A stretch of 48,000 bases of DNA from Phycisphaerales bacterium (GTDB lineage Bacteria; Planctomycetota; Phycisphaerae; SM23-33). This document shows, piece by piece, positions 1 to 7,747 of this stretch. The stretch spans positions 1 to 48,000 of the forward strand of contig DNAS01000198.1 of assembly GCA_003485185.1 (NCBI GenBank), given 5' to 3'. The first letter of the stretch is position 1, and every line of letters starts with the position of its first letter. Both the position numbers and the translations under genes were made by a program. The notes beneath the pieces were generated by a model, which saw only the letters and a program-made list of their open reading frames with translations, searched no databases and was not told the DNA's origin.

Positions 1-61
1 GCCAGAGGCCCAGCAGCCCCAGGATCACGCCGACGATCAGTCTGAATGCCCGAAAAGCCAT
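1..61 (-). CDS. Unidentified membrane protein, N-terminal fragment
   Basis: Only the first 20 codons lie inside the window; the gene continues past the left edge. The reading begins MAFRAF and then turns strongly hydrophobic (LIVGVILGLLGLW), which looks like a signal anchor or first membrane segment. An AGGAAA Shine-Dalgarno sequence ends directly before the ATG, and the gene starts 38 bases after the rplO stop, so it is probably co-transcribed. In most bacteria secY follows rplO, but SecY N-termini normally start with a basic amphipathic stretch containing an IP(E/D)LR-like motif, which is not seen here. A very divergent SecY start cannot be excluded from 20 residues. Confidence 0.45.
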   Translation of the reverse strand, partial: MAFRAFRLIVGVILGLLGLW

Positions 62-99
62 TTTCCTGTTACCCGTTTCGCCCTAAACTCGAAAATCCG

Positions 100-543
100 T
101 TACGCCTGCTCGGTGGTTCCGCCGGCCTTGGTGATTTTCTCCGCAGCCGACGCGGAGAATTTCGAAGCAACCACCGTCAGTTTCTTACCCAATTCGCCGT
201 TTCCGAGAACCTTGACGGGCTTCCCGGCGTCGGCGATGAGTCCCGCGCCTGCCAAGGCCGCGCCATCCACCCTCGCGCCGTCCTCAAAACGGTCGAGGGA
301 GGCGACGTTGACCACCTGGTAAACGGTGCGGAAGTTAACGTTGGAGAATCCACGCTTCGGCAGGCGCGCAATGACGGGATTCTGCCCGCCCTCGTAACCC
401 TGCCGCGACTTGGCGCCGGCCCGCGAGCCATAGCCCTTGTGCCCGCGACCACTGGTCTTGCCCAGACCGCTGCCGATGCCGCGCCCCAGGCGCTTGCGGC
501 GCTTGTACTTTCCGGCTGAACTGAGAATCTCGTCCAGGTTCAT
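100..543 (-). CDS. rplO: 50S ribosomal protein L15
   Basis: uL15, 147 residues, a normal length. The basic glycine-rich N-terminal extension (KRLGRGIGSGLGKTSGRGHK) that threads into 23S rRNA is clear, followed by the globular L15 domain (GFSNVNFRTVYQVVN). The ATG is chosen over upstream in-frame codons because it overlaps the rpsE stop as TAATG and removes an N-terminal stretch that matches no L15. The direct rpsE-rplO junction leaves no room for rpmD (L30), which normally sits here. It is the last ribosomal gene of the cluster within the window. Confidence 0.97.
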   Translation of the reverse strand: MNLDEILSSAGKYKRRKRLGRGIGSGLGKTSGRGHKGYGSRAGAKSRQGYEGGQNPVIARLPKRGFSNVNFRTVYQVVNVASLDRFEDGARVDGAALAGAGLIADAGKPVKVLGNGELGKKLTVVASKFSASAAEKITKAGGTTEQA

Positions 544-1055
544 TAGAAGCTCACTCCTCGCAACGCGGCGACCTGCTCTGCCGAACGCAAGCGCTTCAGG
601 GCCGCCATGCCCGCCTTCAGCAGGTTCTTGGGGCACGTGGACCCGTAGGCCTTGGTCAGCACGTCCTTGACTCCGGCCAGCTCCAGCAACGGGCGGAGTT
701 TCTTTCCGGCGATCACGCCGGTACCTTCCGAGGCCGGAACCAGCGTCACGTGGGACGCGCCCGCCTGACCCTTGATCTCGTGCGGGATGGTCGTCCCCTT
801 GAGGGTCACGCGGACCAGGTTTTTCTTGGCATCCGCGATACCCTTTTCGACGGCCTGGGGCACCTCATTAGCTTTTCCGTATCCGATTCCAACCTGCCCG
901 TTGCGGTCGCCGACGACCACCAGGGCGGCGAAACTGAACCGCCGGCCGCCCTTGACCACCTTGGCGCACCGGTAGATCTGGATCACATTGTCTTCGAGGC
1001 CGCCCTTCTCCTCGAAGCTCTCGGCTGCTTTTCTTGTCGCTCGTTCAAACGCCAC
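543..1055 (-). CDS. rpsE: 30S ribosomal protein S5
   Basis: uS5, 170 residues. The N-terminal double-stranded-RNA-binding-type domain (FAALVVVGDRNGQVGIGYGK) and the C-terminal S5 domain (GVIAGKKLRPLLELAGVKDV) are both complete. S5 helps form the mRNA entry site and contributes to decoding fidelity. I place the start at a GTG (1055): the protein then begins VAFERATRKA, and an AGGAG motif lies eight bases upstream. The longer in-frame reading adds 33 residues without S5 character. The stop overlaps the rplO ATG by one base, suggesting coupled translation. Confidence 0.96.
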   Translation of the reverse strand: MAFERATRKAAESFEEKGGLEDNVIQIYRCAKVVKGGRRFSFAALVVVGDRNGQVGIGYGKANEVPQAVEKGIADAKKNLVRVTLKGTTIPHEIKGQAGASHVTLVPASEGTGVIAGKKLRPLLELAGVKDVLTKAYGSTCPKNLLKAGMAALKRLRSAEQVAALRGVSF

Positions 1056-1074
1056 GTTGCGCGCTCCTGTGTGC

Positions 1075-1446
1075 CTAGAACTGCAGGCCTTTCTTTCGTG
1101 CGGCCTCGGCCAGTTCCCGTATCCTGCCGTGATACGGGTACCCGTTCCGGTCAAAGACGATTTTCTTGATGCCTGCTTCGACCGCCTTGGTCGCCAGCGC
1201 TTCTCCGACCGCGACGGCGGCGGTCTTGTTTCCGCTCTTGGCGCCCAGCTTTTCCTGAAGCGGCTTTTCCACCGTGGACGCGGAAATCAGCGTCCGCCCG
1301 GCGACGTCGTCGATCAGTTGGGCGTAGATGTTTTTGTGACTGCGGAAGACGCTGAGGCGAGGGCGCTCGGGAGTTCCCGAGACCTTCTTGCGCACATGCA
1401 GCTTCCGCCGCTGCCGCCTCACATTTTTTCTTACGATTGCCTTCAT
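1075..1446 (-). CDS. rplR: 50S ribosomal protein L18
   Basis: uL18, 123 residues, the 5S rRNA-binding protein that works with L5 and L25 in the central protuberance. The basic N-terminus (KNVRRQRRKLHVRKKVSG) is followed by the family signature RPRLSVFRSHKNIYAQLIDD, and the C-terminus ends in the typical VFDRNGYPYHGRI and ELAEAARKKGLQF. It lies between rplF and rpsE, the standard spc order, with 19 bases before the rpsE GTG. Confidence 0.97.
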   Translation of the reverse strand: MKAIVRKNVRRQRRKLHVRKKVSGTPERPRLSVFRSHKNIYAQLIDDVAGRTLISASTVEKPLQEKLGAKSGNKTAAVAVGEALATKAVEAGIKKIVFDRNGYPYHGRIRELAEAARKKGLQF

Positions 1447-1484
1447 GGTTTTCCAGCCCTGTTTTCAATATCGCCCAGGGAGGG

Positions 1485-2063
1485 TTAGCTGCCGGTTCCG
1501 GCAAACGCCTTGCCGACCTTACGGATGATCCGCTCGCCCGCATACCGCACGCCCTTGCCCTTGTACGGCTCGGGCGGGCGGGTCTTGCGAACGCGGGCCG
1601 CCAGCTCTCCCACCGCCTGTTTGTCCGCACCCTTGATGTTGAACCGCGCGGGCTCGGTCTCCCCGCGGGCCTGGGGCGCCGTCACCGTCACCGTCAATCC
1701 TGCGGGAATCGCGAACACCACCGGGTGGCTCAACCCGCAATTCAGCGTCAGCTTGTTCCCTTGCGCCTGCACGCCGTAGCCCACGCCGTAGACTTCCAGA
1801 TGCTTCTCGTAGCCCTTGGCGCAGCCTTCGAGCATGTTGGCAATCAGGCTTCGGGTCAGCCCGTGCAGCGCCCGGCAGAGGCGCTCGTCATCCTTGCGTG
1901 TGACGCGGATTTCCTTGGCGGCTTCGTCGAGTTCGACTGCCACTTCCGGCCGGTGCGTCCAGCTCAGTTTTCCCTGGGGCCCCTCGACGCTGACGGTGCG
2001 CCCGGAGACGGAAACTTTCACGCCGGCAGGGATCGGAATCGGTTTTTTTCCTATGCGCGACAT
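1485..2063 (-). CDS. rplF: 50S ribosomal protein L6
   Basis: uL6, 192 residues. It opens MSRIGKKPIPIPAGV, the conserved N-terminus, and has the two repeated L6 folds; the C-terminal signature PEPYKGKGVRYAGERI is intact. The protein sits near the factor-binding site by the sarcin-ricin loop. The length is about 10-15 residues above the common 177-180, from a slightly longer C-terminal tail (GKAFAGTGS). It starts 17 bases after the rpsH stop. Confidence 0.97.
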   Translation of the reverse strand: MSRIGKKPIPIPAGVKVSVSGRTVSVEGPQGKLSWTHRPEVAVELDEAAKEIRVTRKDDERLCRALHGLTRSLIANMLEGCAKGYEKHLEVYGVGYGVQAQGNKLTLNCGLSHPVVFAIPAGLTVTVTAPQARGETEPARFNIKGADKQAVGELAARVRKTRPPEPYKGKGVRYAGERIIRKVGKAFAGTGS

Positions 2064-2080
2064 CGTCCAGCACTCTCGTA

Positions 2081-2479
2081 TTAGAAGACGCTACAAATGA
2101 CCTCGCCGCCCACGTTTGCCTCGCGGCACTTACGATCGCTCATCACGCCCGAGGAGGTCGAGATGATCGAGATGCCCATCCCGTTCATCGGGCGGGGCAG
2201 GTTATCCACGTTCGCATACACCCGGCGACCGGGCTTGCTGACGCGATGGATCTCGGTGATGACTTCCTCGCCCTGCGGGCCGTACTTCAGATACACCCGC
2301 AGCAAACCTTGCTTGCCGTCCTCGATGCGCTTGAAGTCCGCGAGGTAACCCTCTTCCTTCAGCACGCGGCAGACGCCTTCGCACGTCTTGGAGGCACGCA
2401 CGTTGATCGTCTGTTGGCGCGCCCGCAGACCGTTTCGGATGCGGGTCAGCATGTCAGCAATCGGATCAGACAGACTCAT
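2081..2479 (-). CDS. rpsH: 30S ribosomal protein S8
   Basis: uS8, 132 residues. The N-terminus SLSDPIADMLTRIRNG and the C-terminal signature GISIISTSSGVMSDRKCRE are canonical. S8 binds helix 21 of 16S rRNA early in small-subunit assembly, and in Escherichia coli it represses the spc operon by binding the L5 region of the mRNA. No such mRNA site was identified here by eye. The gene starts 16 bases after the rpsN stop. Confidence 0.97.
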   Translation of the reverse strand: MSLSDPIADMLTRIRNGLRARQQTINVRASKTCEGVCRVLKEEGYLADFKRIEDGKQGLLRVYLKYGPQGEEVITEIHRVSKPGRRVYANVDNLPRPMNGMGISIISTSSGVMSDRKCREANVGGEVICSVF

Positions 2480-2495
2480 CGCGTTGCTATCCTTC

Positions 2496-2681
2496 TTACC
2501 AGCTGGCCTTCTTCATCCCCGGAATCTTGCCTTCGCTGGCGAGGTTCCGAAGACAAATCCGGCAGATTCTGAATTTGCGGTAGACGCTCCGCGGACGACC
2601 GCAGATCTGACAGCGGTTCTCACGCCGCGAGGAGAACTTCGGCGTCTTCCTGGCCTTGATTACGTGCGCTTTGGTTGCCAT
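2496..2681 (-). CDS. rpsN: 30S ribosomal protein S14, zinc-binding type
   Basis: uS14 of the short type (61 residues). It keeps four cysteines as CxxC pairs at residues 24/27 and 40/43 (CQIC and CRIC), so it is the zinc-containing form rather than the roughly 100-residue zinc-free form. The C-terminus ends IPGMKKASW, as in typical short S14. The location between rplE and rpsH is standard. A zinc-dependent S14 here implies any zinc-free paralogue would be encoded elsewhere. Confidence 0.97.
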   Translation of the reverse strand: MATKAHVIKARKTPKFSSRRENRCQICGRPRSVYRKFRICRICLRNLASEGKIPGMKKASW

Positions 2682-2690
2682 GGCGTACGA

Positions 2691-3236
2691 TTAATCCTTC
2701 CTGAACGGCATGCCCATCAGCGTCAGAAGCTCACGGGCTTCCTCGTCACTTTTTGCATTCGTCTGGATGGCGATATTCATGCCCTGCGTAAACGTCACGC
2801 TCGCCGGATCCACTTCGGGGAAGATCGTCTGCTCGGTCAGCCCCATGTTGTAGCTGCCCCGCCCGTCGAAGCTGGACGGATTGAGCCCGCGGAAGTCCTT
2901 GACGCGCGGGATCGCCAAGGTGACCAGGCGGTCGAAGAACTCATACATCCGCGGACCCCGCAACGTCACCTTCAGCCCCACCTCGTACCCCTCGCGGAGC
3001 TTGAAGTTGCTGATCGACTTGCGGGCCTTGGTGACGACGGGCTTCTGCCCGGTGATCTGCGACAGATGCTTCATCGCGCCTTCCAGGCGTGCGGACTCCT
3101 GGCGGGCCTGTCCGATGCCCATCGACACGACGATCTTCAGCATTTTGGGCACGGCCATCGGATTGCGGTACTTGAACCGCTCCTTCATCGCCGACACCAC
3201 TTCGCTTTTATATTTTTCCTGCAGACGCGCTCCCAT
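2691..3236 (-). CDS. rplE: 50S ribosomal protein L5
   Basis: uL5, 181 residues, the normal length. Signature segments include NPMAVPKMLKIVVSMGIGQA near the N-terminus and GLTEQTIFPEVDPASV towards the C-terminus. L5 binds 5S rRNA and contacts the P-site tRNA and the small subunit through the central protuberance. The gene lies directly between rplX and rpsN with spacers of about ten bases, consistent with one transcript. Confidence 0.97.
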   Translation of the reverse strand: MGARLQEKYKSEVVSAMKERFKYRNPMAVPKMLKIVVSMGIGQARQESARLEGAMKHLSQITGQKPVVTKARKSISNFKLREGYEVGLKVTLRGPRMYEFFDRLVTLAIPRVKDFRGLNPSSFDGRGSYNMGLTEQTIFPEVDPASVTFTQGMNIAIQTNAKSDEEARELLTLMGMPFRKD

Positions 3237-3246
3237 GGGCCTCTAC

Positions 3247-3585
3247 CTACTTCTTTGCTTTCCGAACGGACCCCAGCGAATCGCCCGACTTCCTGGCGTA
3301 CCGCTCCTTGGCGCCGTTCTCATTGGTCCGGAATCCCACTCTCGTCGCTTGATTCGTCTTCGGATCCACCGGCAGCACGTTGGAGATGTGAATCGGCATC
3401 TCCTTCTGGATGCGCCCGCCCTGCGGATGCTGCCGCGACGGACGCAGGTGCCGGTAGACGCGGTTGATGCCCTGAACAACGAGCTTGTCGCCCGCCAGGT
3501 CCACCCGAAGCACCTCGCCGGTCTTTCCTTTGTCGTCGCCGGCGATGACCATCACCTGGTCGCCCTTCTTCACGTGCCTAGCCAT
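3247..3585 (-). CDS. rplX: 50S ribosomal protein L24
   Basis: uL24, 112 residues with a KOW motif at the N-terminus (KKGDQVMVIAGDDKGKTGEV) and the family segment GRIQKEMPIHISNVLPVDP. L24 is an early assembly protein near the exit-tunnel end of 23S rRNA. I choose the ATG at 3585, giving MARHVKKGD; an in-frame TTG twelve bases upstream is possible but would sit inside the rplN stop region. The C-terminal tail (GDSLGSVRKAKK) is basic. Confidence 0.95.
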   Translation of the reverse strand: MARHVKKGDQVMVIAGDDKGKTGEVLRVDLAGDKLVVQGINRVYRHLRPSRQHPQGGRIQKEMPIHISNVLPVDPKTNQATRVGFRTNENGAKERYARKSGDSLGSVRKAKK

Positions 3586-3589
3586 GTCT

Positions 3590-3976
3590 CTATACAACCT
3601 CCGCCGCCAGCGAGACGATCTTCATGAAGTTCTTTTCTCGCAACTCGCGGGCCACTGCCCCGAAAATACGCGTCCCTTTCGGGTTGTTGTTCTCGTCGAT
3701 GATGACGGCCGCGTTGTTGTCGAACCGGACATAGCTGCCGTCTGACCGGCGCACCGGGAAGGCGGTGCGGACGATCACGCAACGCACCACATCGCCCTGC
3801 TTGACGTCCCCGCCCGGGATCGCCTTCTTCACCGAAGCGATAATCACGTCGCCGATCGAGGCAGTGCGACGCGTAAATCCGCCCCGCCGCGTTGAACCGC
3901 CCAAAACCCGAATCACCCCGATCACCCGGGCGCCGGTGTTGTCGGCCACTTCCATTCGTGCTTCTTGCTGGATCAC
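3590..3976 (-). CDS. rplN: 50S ribosomal protein L14
   Basis: uL14, 128 residues. It begins IQQEARMEVADNTGARVIGV, the classic L14 start, and carries the conserved GDVVRCVIVRT and RIFGAVARELREKNFMKI segments. The start codon is GTG, with a GAGGT ribosome-binding site a few bases upstream. The 3' end overlaps the ribosome-binding region of rplX, leaving four bases between the stop and the rplX ATG. Confidence 0.97.
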   Translation of the reverse strand: MIQQEARMEVADNTGARVIGVIRVLGGSTRRGGFTRRTASIGDVIIASVKKAIPGGDVKQGDVVRCVIVRTAFPVRRSDGSYVRFDNNAAVIIDENNNPKGTRIFGAVARELREKNFMKIVSLAAEVV

Positions 3977-4003
3977 GGTACCAACCTCACGTCCGCTGGA
4001 TGG

Positions 4004-4291
4004 TTATTCCACAGGCAGCTGCGCCCCGCGAAGTACGCGAAGCAGCCGCCAACTCTTGGTCTTGCTGATCGGACGGCATTGCACGATTTCCACCTGGTCG
4101 CCCACATTTGCCTGACCTTCGGGATCGTGCACCGCCAGCTTCGTCCGCTGACGCATGAACTTGCCATACTGTGCGTGCTTCACCACGTTTTCCACGACCA
4201 CGTTAATGGTCTTCTGTCCGCTCTTGGTTCGCACGGTGCCCGTCAGCTTTTGACTGCGGGAGCCCTGAATTGTCTTTTGCGCTTCTGCCAT
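4004..4291 (-). CDS. rpsQ: 30S ribosomal protein S17
   Basis: uS17, about 95 residues. The OB-fold core is clear: KLTGTVRTKSGQKTINVVVE, then the GKFMRQRTKLAVHDPEGQAN loop, then GDQVEIVQCRPISKTKSWRL. I use the ATG at 4291 (MAEAQKTIQGS). A GTG at 4324, directly after the rpmC stop, would add 11 residues. Neither has a convincing Shine-Dalgarno sequence, so the start is uncertain. The position between rpmC and rplN is standard. Confidence 0.93.
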   Translation of the reverse strand: MAEAQKTIQGSRSQKLTGTVRTKSGQKTINVVVENVVKHAQYGKFMRQRTKLAVHDPEGQANVGDQVEIVQCRPISKTKSWRLLRVLRGAQLPVE

Positions 4292-4324
4292 GTCGGTTCT
4301 TTCGTATTCCGCTAGGTCCACCAC

Positions 4325-4534
4325 TTAGGAGGACCGGCTTCCCGCCGCTTGTTCCCGCTGGCGCATCTCCGTCAGGATGCGGGCGATGTCCCGTTTCGCC
4401 TTGGTCAGCATGCTGGGATCTTCCAGTTTCTCGGTCACCGCCTGGCTGCGTATGTCGAAAAGGTGGCGCCGGAGCCGAGCCAGTTCCGTCCGCAGTTCCT
4501 CGTCGTTCAGTTGGCGCACTTCTTTGATCTTCAT
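4325..4534 (-). CDS. rpmC: 50S ribosomal protein L29
   Basis: uL29, 69 residues, a two-helix hairpin protein. It opens MKIKEVRQLNDEELRTELA and has the expected central LRRHLFDIRSQAVTEKLEDP, with KRDIARILTEMRQRE in the second helix. L29 sits by the peptide exit tunnel and contributes to the docking surface for trigger factor and the signal recognition particle. It is flanked by rplP and rpsQ as in other S10 operons. Confidence 0.96.
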   Translation of the reverse strand: MKIKEVRQLNDEELRTELARLRRHLFDIRSQAVTEKLEDPSMLTKAKRDIARILTEMRQREQAAGSRSS

Positions 4535-4546
4535 TGCTGGGACTTC

Positions 4547-4966
4547 CTACAATCCATGACGCCGGCGGACGAAACGGCACCGCATCGGCATCTTGTTGGC
4601 GACTCGCCGCAGCGCCGCCTTGGCTGTCGGCTCGTCGACTCCGCCGACCTCGAACAGGATGGTACCCGGTTTGACTACCGCGACCCAGGCCTCCGTCTCA
4701 CCCTTGCCTTTGCCCATTCGCGTTTCCAGCGGTTTGGCGCTGATCGGCTTGTCCGGGAAGACCCGGATGTATACGTTGCCTTCGCGGTGGAGGTAATGGG
4801 TGGCCGCCACGCGTCCGGCTTCCAGCTGCCGGGCCGTGATCCAGCCCATTCCCAGGCACTGCAATCCATACGCACCGAACGCGACCGTCGTGCAGCGAGT
4901 CGCATTACCGCGGATCTTGCCGCGCTGCTGTTTCCGGTGCAGAACTCGTTTTGGCATCATCGCCAT
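4547..4966 (-). CDS. rplP: 50S ribosomal protein L16
   Basis: uL16, 139 residues. Diagnostic parts are PKRVLHRKQQRGKIRGNAT, FGAYGLQCLGMGWITARQLE, and the loop region RMGKGKGETEAWVAVVKPG that reaches towards the A-site tRNA. The extra N-terminal methionines (MAMMPKR) leave the start ambiguous by three codons. It is placed between rpsC and rpmC, the usual order. Confidence 0.97.
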   Translation of the reverse strand: MAMMPKRVLHRKQQRGKIRGNATRCTTVAFGAYGLQCLGMGWITARQLEAGRVAATHYLHREGNVYIRVFPDKPISAKPLETRMGKGKGETEAWVAVVKPGTILFEVGGVDEPTAKAALRRVANKMPMRCRFVRRRHGL

Positions 4967-4993
4967 GGGGAATCCCTGCCTTCGCTTCCTGTA

Positions 4994-5905
4994 CTATTCC
5001 TGCGGGGTCGCCGGCGTCTCGCCGCCGGTCGATTCGCCCTGGGGTTCCGCCGGCGCCTCGGAGGTTTCGGCAGCGGCGGTTTCAGCCGCCTTCTGCTCGG
5101 CCGCCTTGCGGGCGCCCAGCCGGGAACCGCCCGGCCTCATCGCAATTTCGGGATTTGCTCCACGATCGCCGCCGCGACCGCCGCGACCGCCGTCACTGCG
5201 CCGTTCGCGCCGACGCCGGGCACGGGTCATCGTCATGTCCGCCGCCTGAGTCTCTTCGGCCTTTTCCTCTCCGAACAGTCCGCGGTACAACCAGACCTTC
5301 ACGCCGATCGTCCCGTATGTCGTGTAGCAGGGGGTGAACGCGTAGTCCACGTCCGCCTCCAGCGTGTGCAGCGGAATGCTTCCGAGAATCTGCTGCTCGG
5401 TGCGGCTCATTTCCGCCCCGCCCAGCCGGCCGGATACCTGGATCTTGATTCCCTTCGCGCCCGCCTGCATGGCCCCTTCCGCACGCTGTTTGAGCGTCCG
5501 GCGGAAGCTCGCGCGGCGCTTGAGCTGTTCGGCGATCCCTTCCGCCACCAGCTTCGCGTCCAGGTCCGGGTTGCGGATCTCGACGATGTTGATGTTCACC
5601 CGTCGGTCCGTCAGTTCTTCCAGTGCGCCCTTGAGCTTGTCCACCTCGGCGCCCTTGGGCCCAATGACCAGACCCGGGCGAGCGGTCTTCAGGATGACTT
5701 TCACTTCCTCGCGCGTCCGTTCGATGTCGACGCCGCTGATGGCTGCATAAGGCGGCTGACGATTCAGACGGTTGTCGATGAACCGCCGGATCTTTTCGTC
5801 CTCGACGAGGAACTCGCCGAAGTTGCTCTTGGGGGCGAACCACCGGCTTTTCCAGCCGATCGTCACACCGGTGCGGAACCCAACGGGGGATACCTTCTGA
5901 CCCAT
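4994..5905 (-). CDS. rpsC: 30S ribosomal protein S3 with long acidic/low-complexity C-tail
   Basis: uS3, 303 residues against the usual 210-240. Residues 1 to about 215 are ordinary S3: MGQKVSPVGFRTGV at the start, a type II KH domain (VILKTARPGLVIGPKGAEVD, with the GPKG loop), and the C-terminal domain with GTIGVKVWLYRGLFGEEK. The remaining ~85 residues are low complexity: first Arg/Gly-rich (RARRRRERRSDGGRGGRGGD), then Ala/Glu/Pro-rich. S3 forms part of the mRNA entry helicase. The tail is probably disordered and solvent-facing; its role is not known. Confidence 0.96.
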   Translation of the reverse strand: MGQKVSPVGFRTGVTIGWKSRWFAPKSNFGEFLVEDEKIRRFIDNRLNRQPPYAAISGVDIERTREEVKVILKTARPGLVIGPKGAEVDKLKGALEELTDRRVNINIVEIRNPDLDAKLVAEGIAEQLKRRASFRRTLKQRAEGAMQAGAKGIKIQVSGRLGGAEMSRTEQQILGSIPLHTLEADVDYAFTPCYTTYGTIGVKVWLYRGLFGEEKAEETQAADMTMTRARRRRERRSDGGRGGRGGDRGANPEIAMRPGGSRLGARKAAEQKAAETAAAETSEAPAEPQGESTGGETPATPQE

Positions 5906-5917
5906 AATCGCGCCTCG

Positions 5918-6250
5918 TTACTGTTCTTGCTCAATGACCACGGTAATGTGGCTGGTTCGTTTCATGATCGGGTGCGCCCGACCGCGGTCCTTCGGGTGCC
6001 AGCGTTTCATCGTGGGTCCTTCGTCCACGAATGCCTCGCGGACGAAGAGGCTCTCGACGTCGGCTTCCGCCTCGTTGGCGTTCGCCACGGCGCTTCGGAG
6101 CACCTTGCTGATCATCCCGGCCGCCCGGTTCGGCGTGAATTTCAGGATGTTCAGCGCGTCCTGCACGTCACGCCCGCGGATCAGGTCGGCGATCAGGCGG
6201 ACCTTCCGGGAACTCATCCGGGCATACCGATGTTTCGCTTGCCATGCCAT
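5918..6250 (-). CDS. rplV: 50S ribosomal protein L22
   Basis: uL22, 110 residues. N-terminal KHRYARMSSRKVRLIADLIR and the long beta-hairpin that lines the exit tunnel (GPTMKRWHPKDRGRAHPIMK) are recognisable, with the terminal SHITVVIEQ strand. It starts 22 bases after the rpsS stop and ends 12 bases before the rpsC ATG. Confidence 0.97.
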   Translation of the reverse strand: MAWQAKHRYARMSSRKVRLIADLIRGRDVQDALNILKFTPNRAAGMISKVLRSAVANANEAEADVESLFVREAFVDEGPTMKRWHPKDRGRAHPIMKRTSHITVVIEQEQ

Positions 6251-6272
6251 CGTACGTACTCTCCCGCCTGCC

Positions 6273-6560
6273 TTACTCGGTCGGCGCGGCCGCGGCCTTC
6301 CTGCCGCTGCTGTGCCCGCGGAACATCCGCGTCGGGCTGAACTCGCCCAGCTTATGCCCCACCATGTCCTCGGTCACGAACACGCGGGCGAAGACTTTTC
6401 CGTTGTGCACCATGAACGTGTGCCCGATGAATTCCGGCACGATCGTGCACGAACGGGCCCAGGTCTTGATCGGCTCATGCGATCCGCTGTCCTTGGCCTT
6501 GGCGACCTTTCCGAACAGCTTTTCGTCAACGTATGGACCTTTTTTCCTGCTTCGGGTCAT
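6273..6560 (-). CDS. rpsS: 30S ribosomal protein S19
   Basis: uS19, 95 residues. It begins MTRSRKKGPYVDEKLFGKV and carries the conserved WARSCTIVPEFIGHTFMVHN and GHKLGEFSPTRMFRGHS segments. S19 pairs with S13 in the head of the small subunit. It lies between rplB and rplV, the usual S10 operon order. Confidence 0.97.
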   Translation of the reverse strand: MTRSRKKGPYVDEKLFGKVAKAKDSGSHEPIKTWARSCTIVPEFIGHTFMVHNGKVFARVFVTEDMVGHKLGEFSPTRMFRGHSSGRKAAAAPTE

Positions 6561-6592
6561 GTTTCGGGTGTCCCTGCCTGCGTCTCAAGCCT

Positions 6593-7444
6593 TTACAGTA
6601 CCAATTGCCCGTACCGGACGTTGCGCCGCCGGCGGAGAATCATCTTGTTGGAGTTCTTCCGCCGTTTGCGGGTCTTTCCGCCCTTGGAAAGCTTTCCGGT
6701 CGGGGAAACCGGATCACGCCCGCCGCTGCGACGCCCTTCGCCACCACCCATCGGGTGCGCCACCGGGTTCATGGCCGATCCGCGAACGTGCGGTCGCCGC
6801 CCCATGTGACGCTTTCGGCCCGCCTTGCCCACGCGAACCGAGCCCTGCTCCACGTTGCCCAACTGCCCGATCGTCGCCCGGCAGGCGGCGTTCACGATTC
6901 GCATTTCGCCCGACGGGAGAATTAGCTGCGCCGAGTCGCCCTCGCGGGCTGCCAGACGCGCAACACCGCCGGCGGCGCGGACCAGCTTTCCGCCGCTGCC
7001 CGGATACATCTCGATGTTGTGGACTTCCAGGCCCAGCGGGATCCGGCTCAGCGGAAGGCAATTGCCCAAGCGGGGCTCCGCCTTCTCGCCGTTGTAAATC
7101 TTCTGGCCGATCTTCAGGCCCAGCGGCGCCAGGATGTAGCGCTTCTCGCCGTCTTCGTACTGGACCAGGGCGATGTTGCAGCTGCGGTTCGGATCGTATT
7201 CGATCGTCCGGACCTCGGCGGACTGGGCGTCCTTGTTCCGCCGGAAGTCGATGATCCGGTACATCCGCTTGTTTCCGCCGCCGCGGTGCCGGGAGGTGAT
7301 GAAGCCCTGGTTGTTCCGCCCGCCCTTCTTCTTCAGAGGACGGAGCAGCGACTTCTCCGGGCGCGACGTCGTGATCTCGTCGCTCTTGAGGACCGAGCTG
7401 TTGCGGCGCCCGGCGGAGGTTCTCTTGTATATCTTGATCGCCAT
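6593..7444 (-). CDS. rplB: 50S ribosomal protein L2
   Basis: uL2, 283 residues. The RNA-binding domain (GGGNKRMYRIIDFRRNKD) and the SH3-like C-terminal domain are complete. The hallmark loop near the peptidyl-transferase centre, RGSAMNPVAHPMGGGEG, is intact, including the histidine studied for peptidyl transfer (within VAHPMGGG). It follows rplW by 18 bases. Confidence 0.98.
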   Translation of the reverse strand: MAIKIYKRTSAGRRNSSVLKSDEITTSRPEKSLLRPLKKKGGRNNQGFITSRHRGGGNKRMYRIIDFRRNKDAQSAEVRTIEYDPNRSCNIALVQYEDGEKRYILAPLGLKIGQKIYNGEKAEPRLGNCLPLSRIPLGLEVHNIEMYPGSGGKLVRAAGGVARLAAREGDSAQLILPSGEMRIVNAACRATIGQLGNVEQGSVRVGKAGRKRHMGRRPHVRGSAMNPVAHPMGGGEGRRSGGRDPVSPTGKLSKGGKTRKRRKNSNKMILRRRRNVRYGQLVL

Positions 7445-7462
7445 TGCTGCGTTCCCGTGCTT

Positions 7463-7747
7463 TTAGAACAGGTCAATGTGGTGCTCGGGGTCCAGCACCA
7501 CGACGGCCTTCTTCCACTGGCGGGTCTTCCCGAAGCGGTACCCCGTCCGGCGAGGCTTGCCCTTGCGGTTGGCCGTCCGGACTTCCTTCACCTTCACGCT
7601 ATAAATCTGCTCGACCGCCGCCTTGATCTGCGCCTTGTTGGCGTCTGCCGCCACCTCAAACGCGTAGGCATTCATCCGTTCCGACTGATGGGTGCCCTTT
7701 TCGGTCACCAGCGGTCTGATGATCGTCCTGTAGATGGTGTCCTTCAC
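7463..7747 (-). CDS. rplW: 50S ribosomal protein L23
   Basis: uL23, 94 residues. RPLVTEKGTHQSERMNAYAF and the C-terminal RRTGYRFGKTRQWKKAVVVL are typical. L23 sits at the tunnel exit and is the main docking site for trigger factor and the signal recognition particle. Its ATG overlaps the rplD stop by four bases, indicating translational coupling with the preceding gene. Confidence 0.97.
   Translation of the reverse strand: MKDTIYRTIIRPLVTEKGTHQSERMNAYAFEVAADANKAQIKAAVEQIYSVKVKEVRTANRKGKPRRTGYRFGKTRQWKKAVVVLDPEHHIDLF

Noticed and set aside
46..519. Plus-strand frame over the rplO region
   Set aside because: Opposite rplO, which is certain; no ribosomal or other family match.
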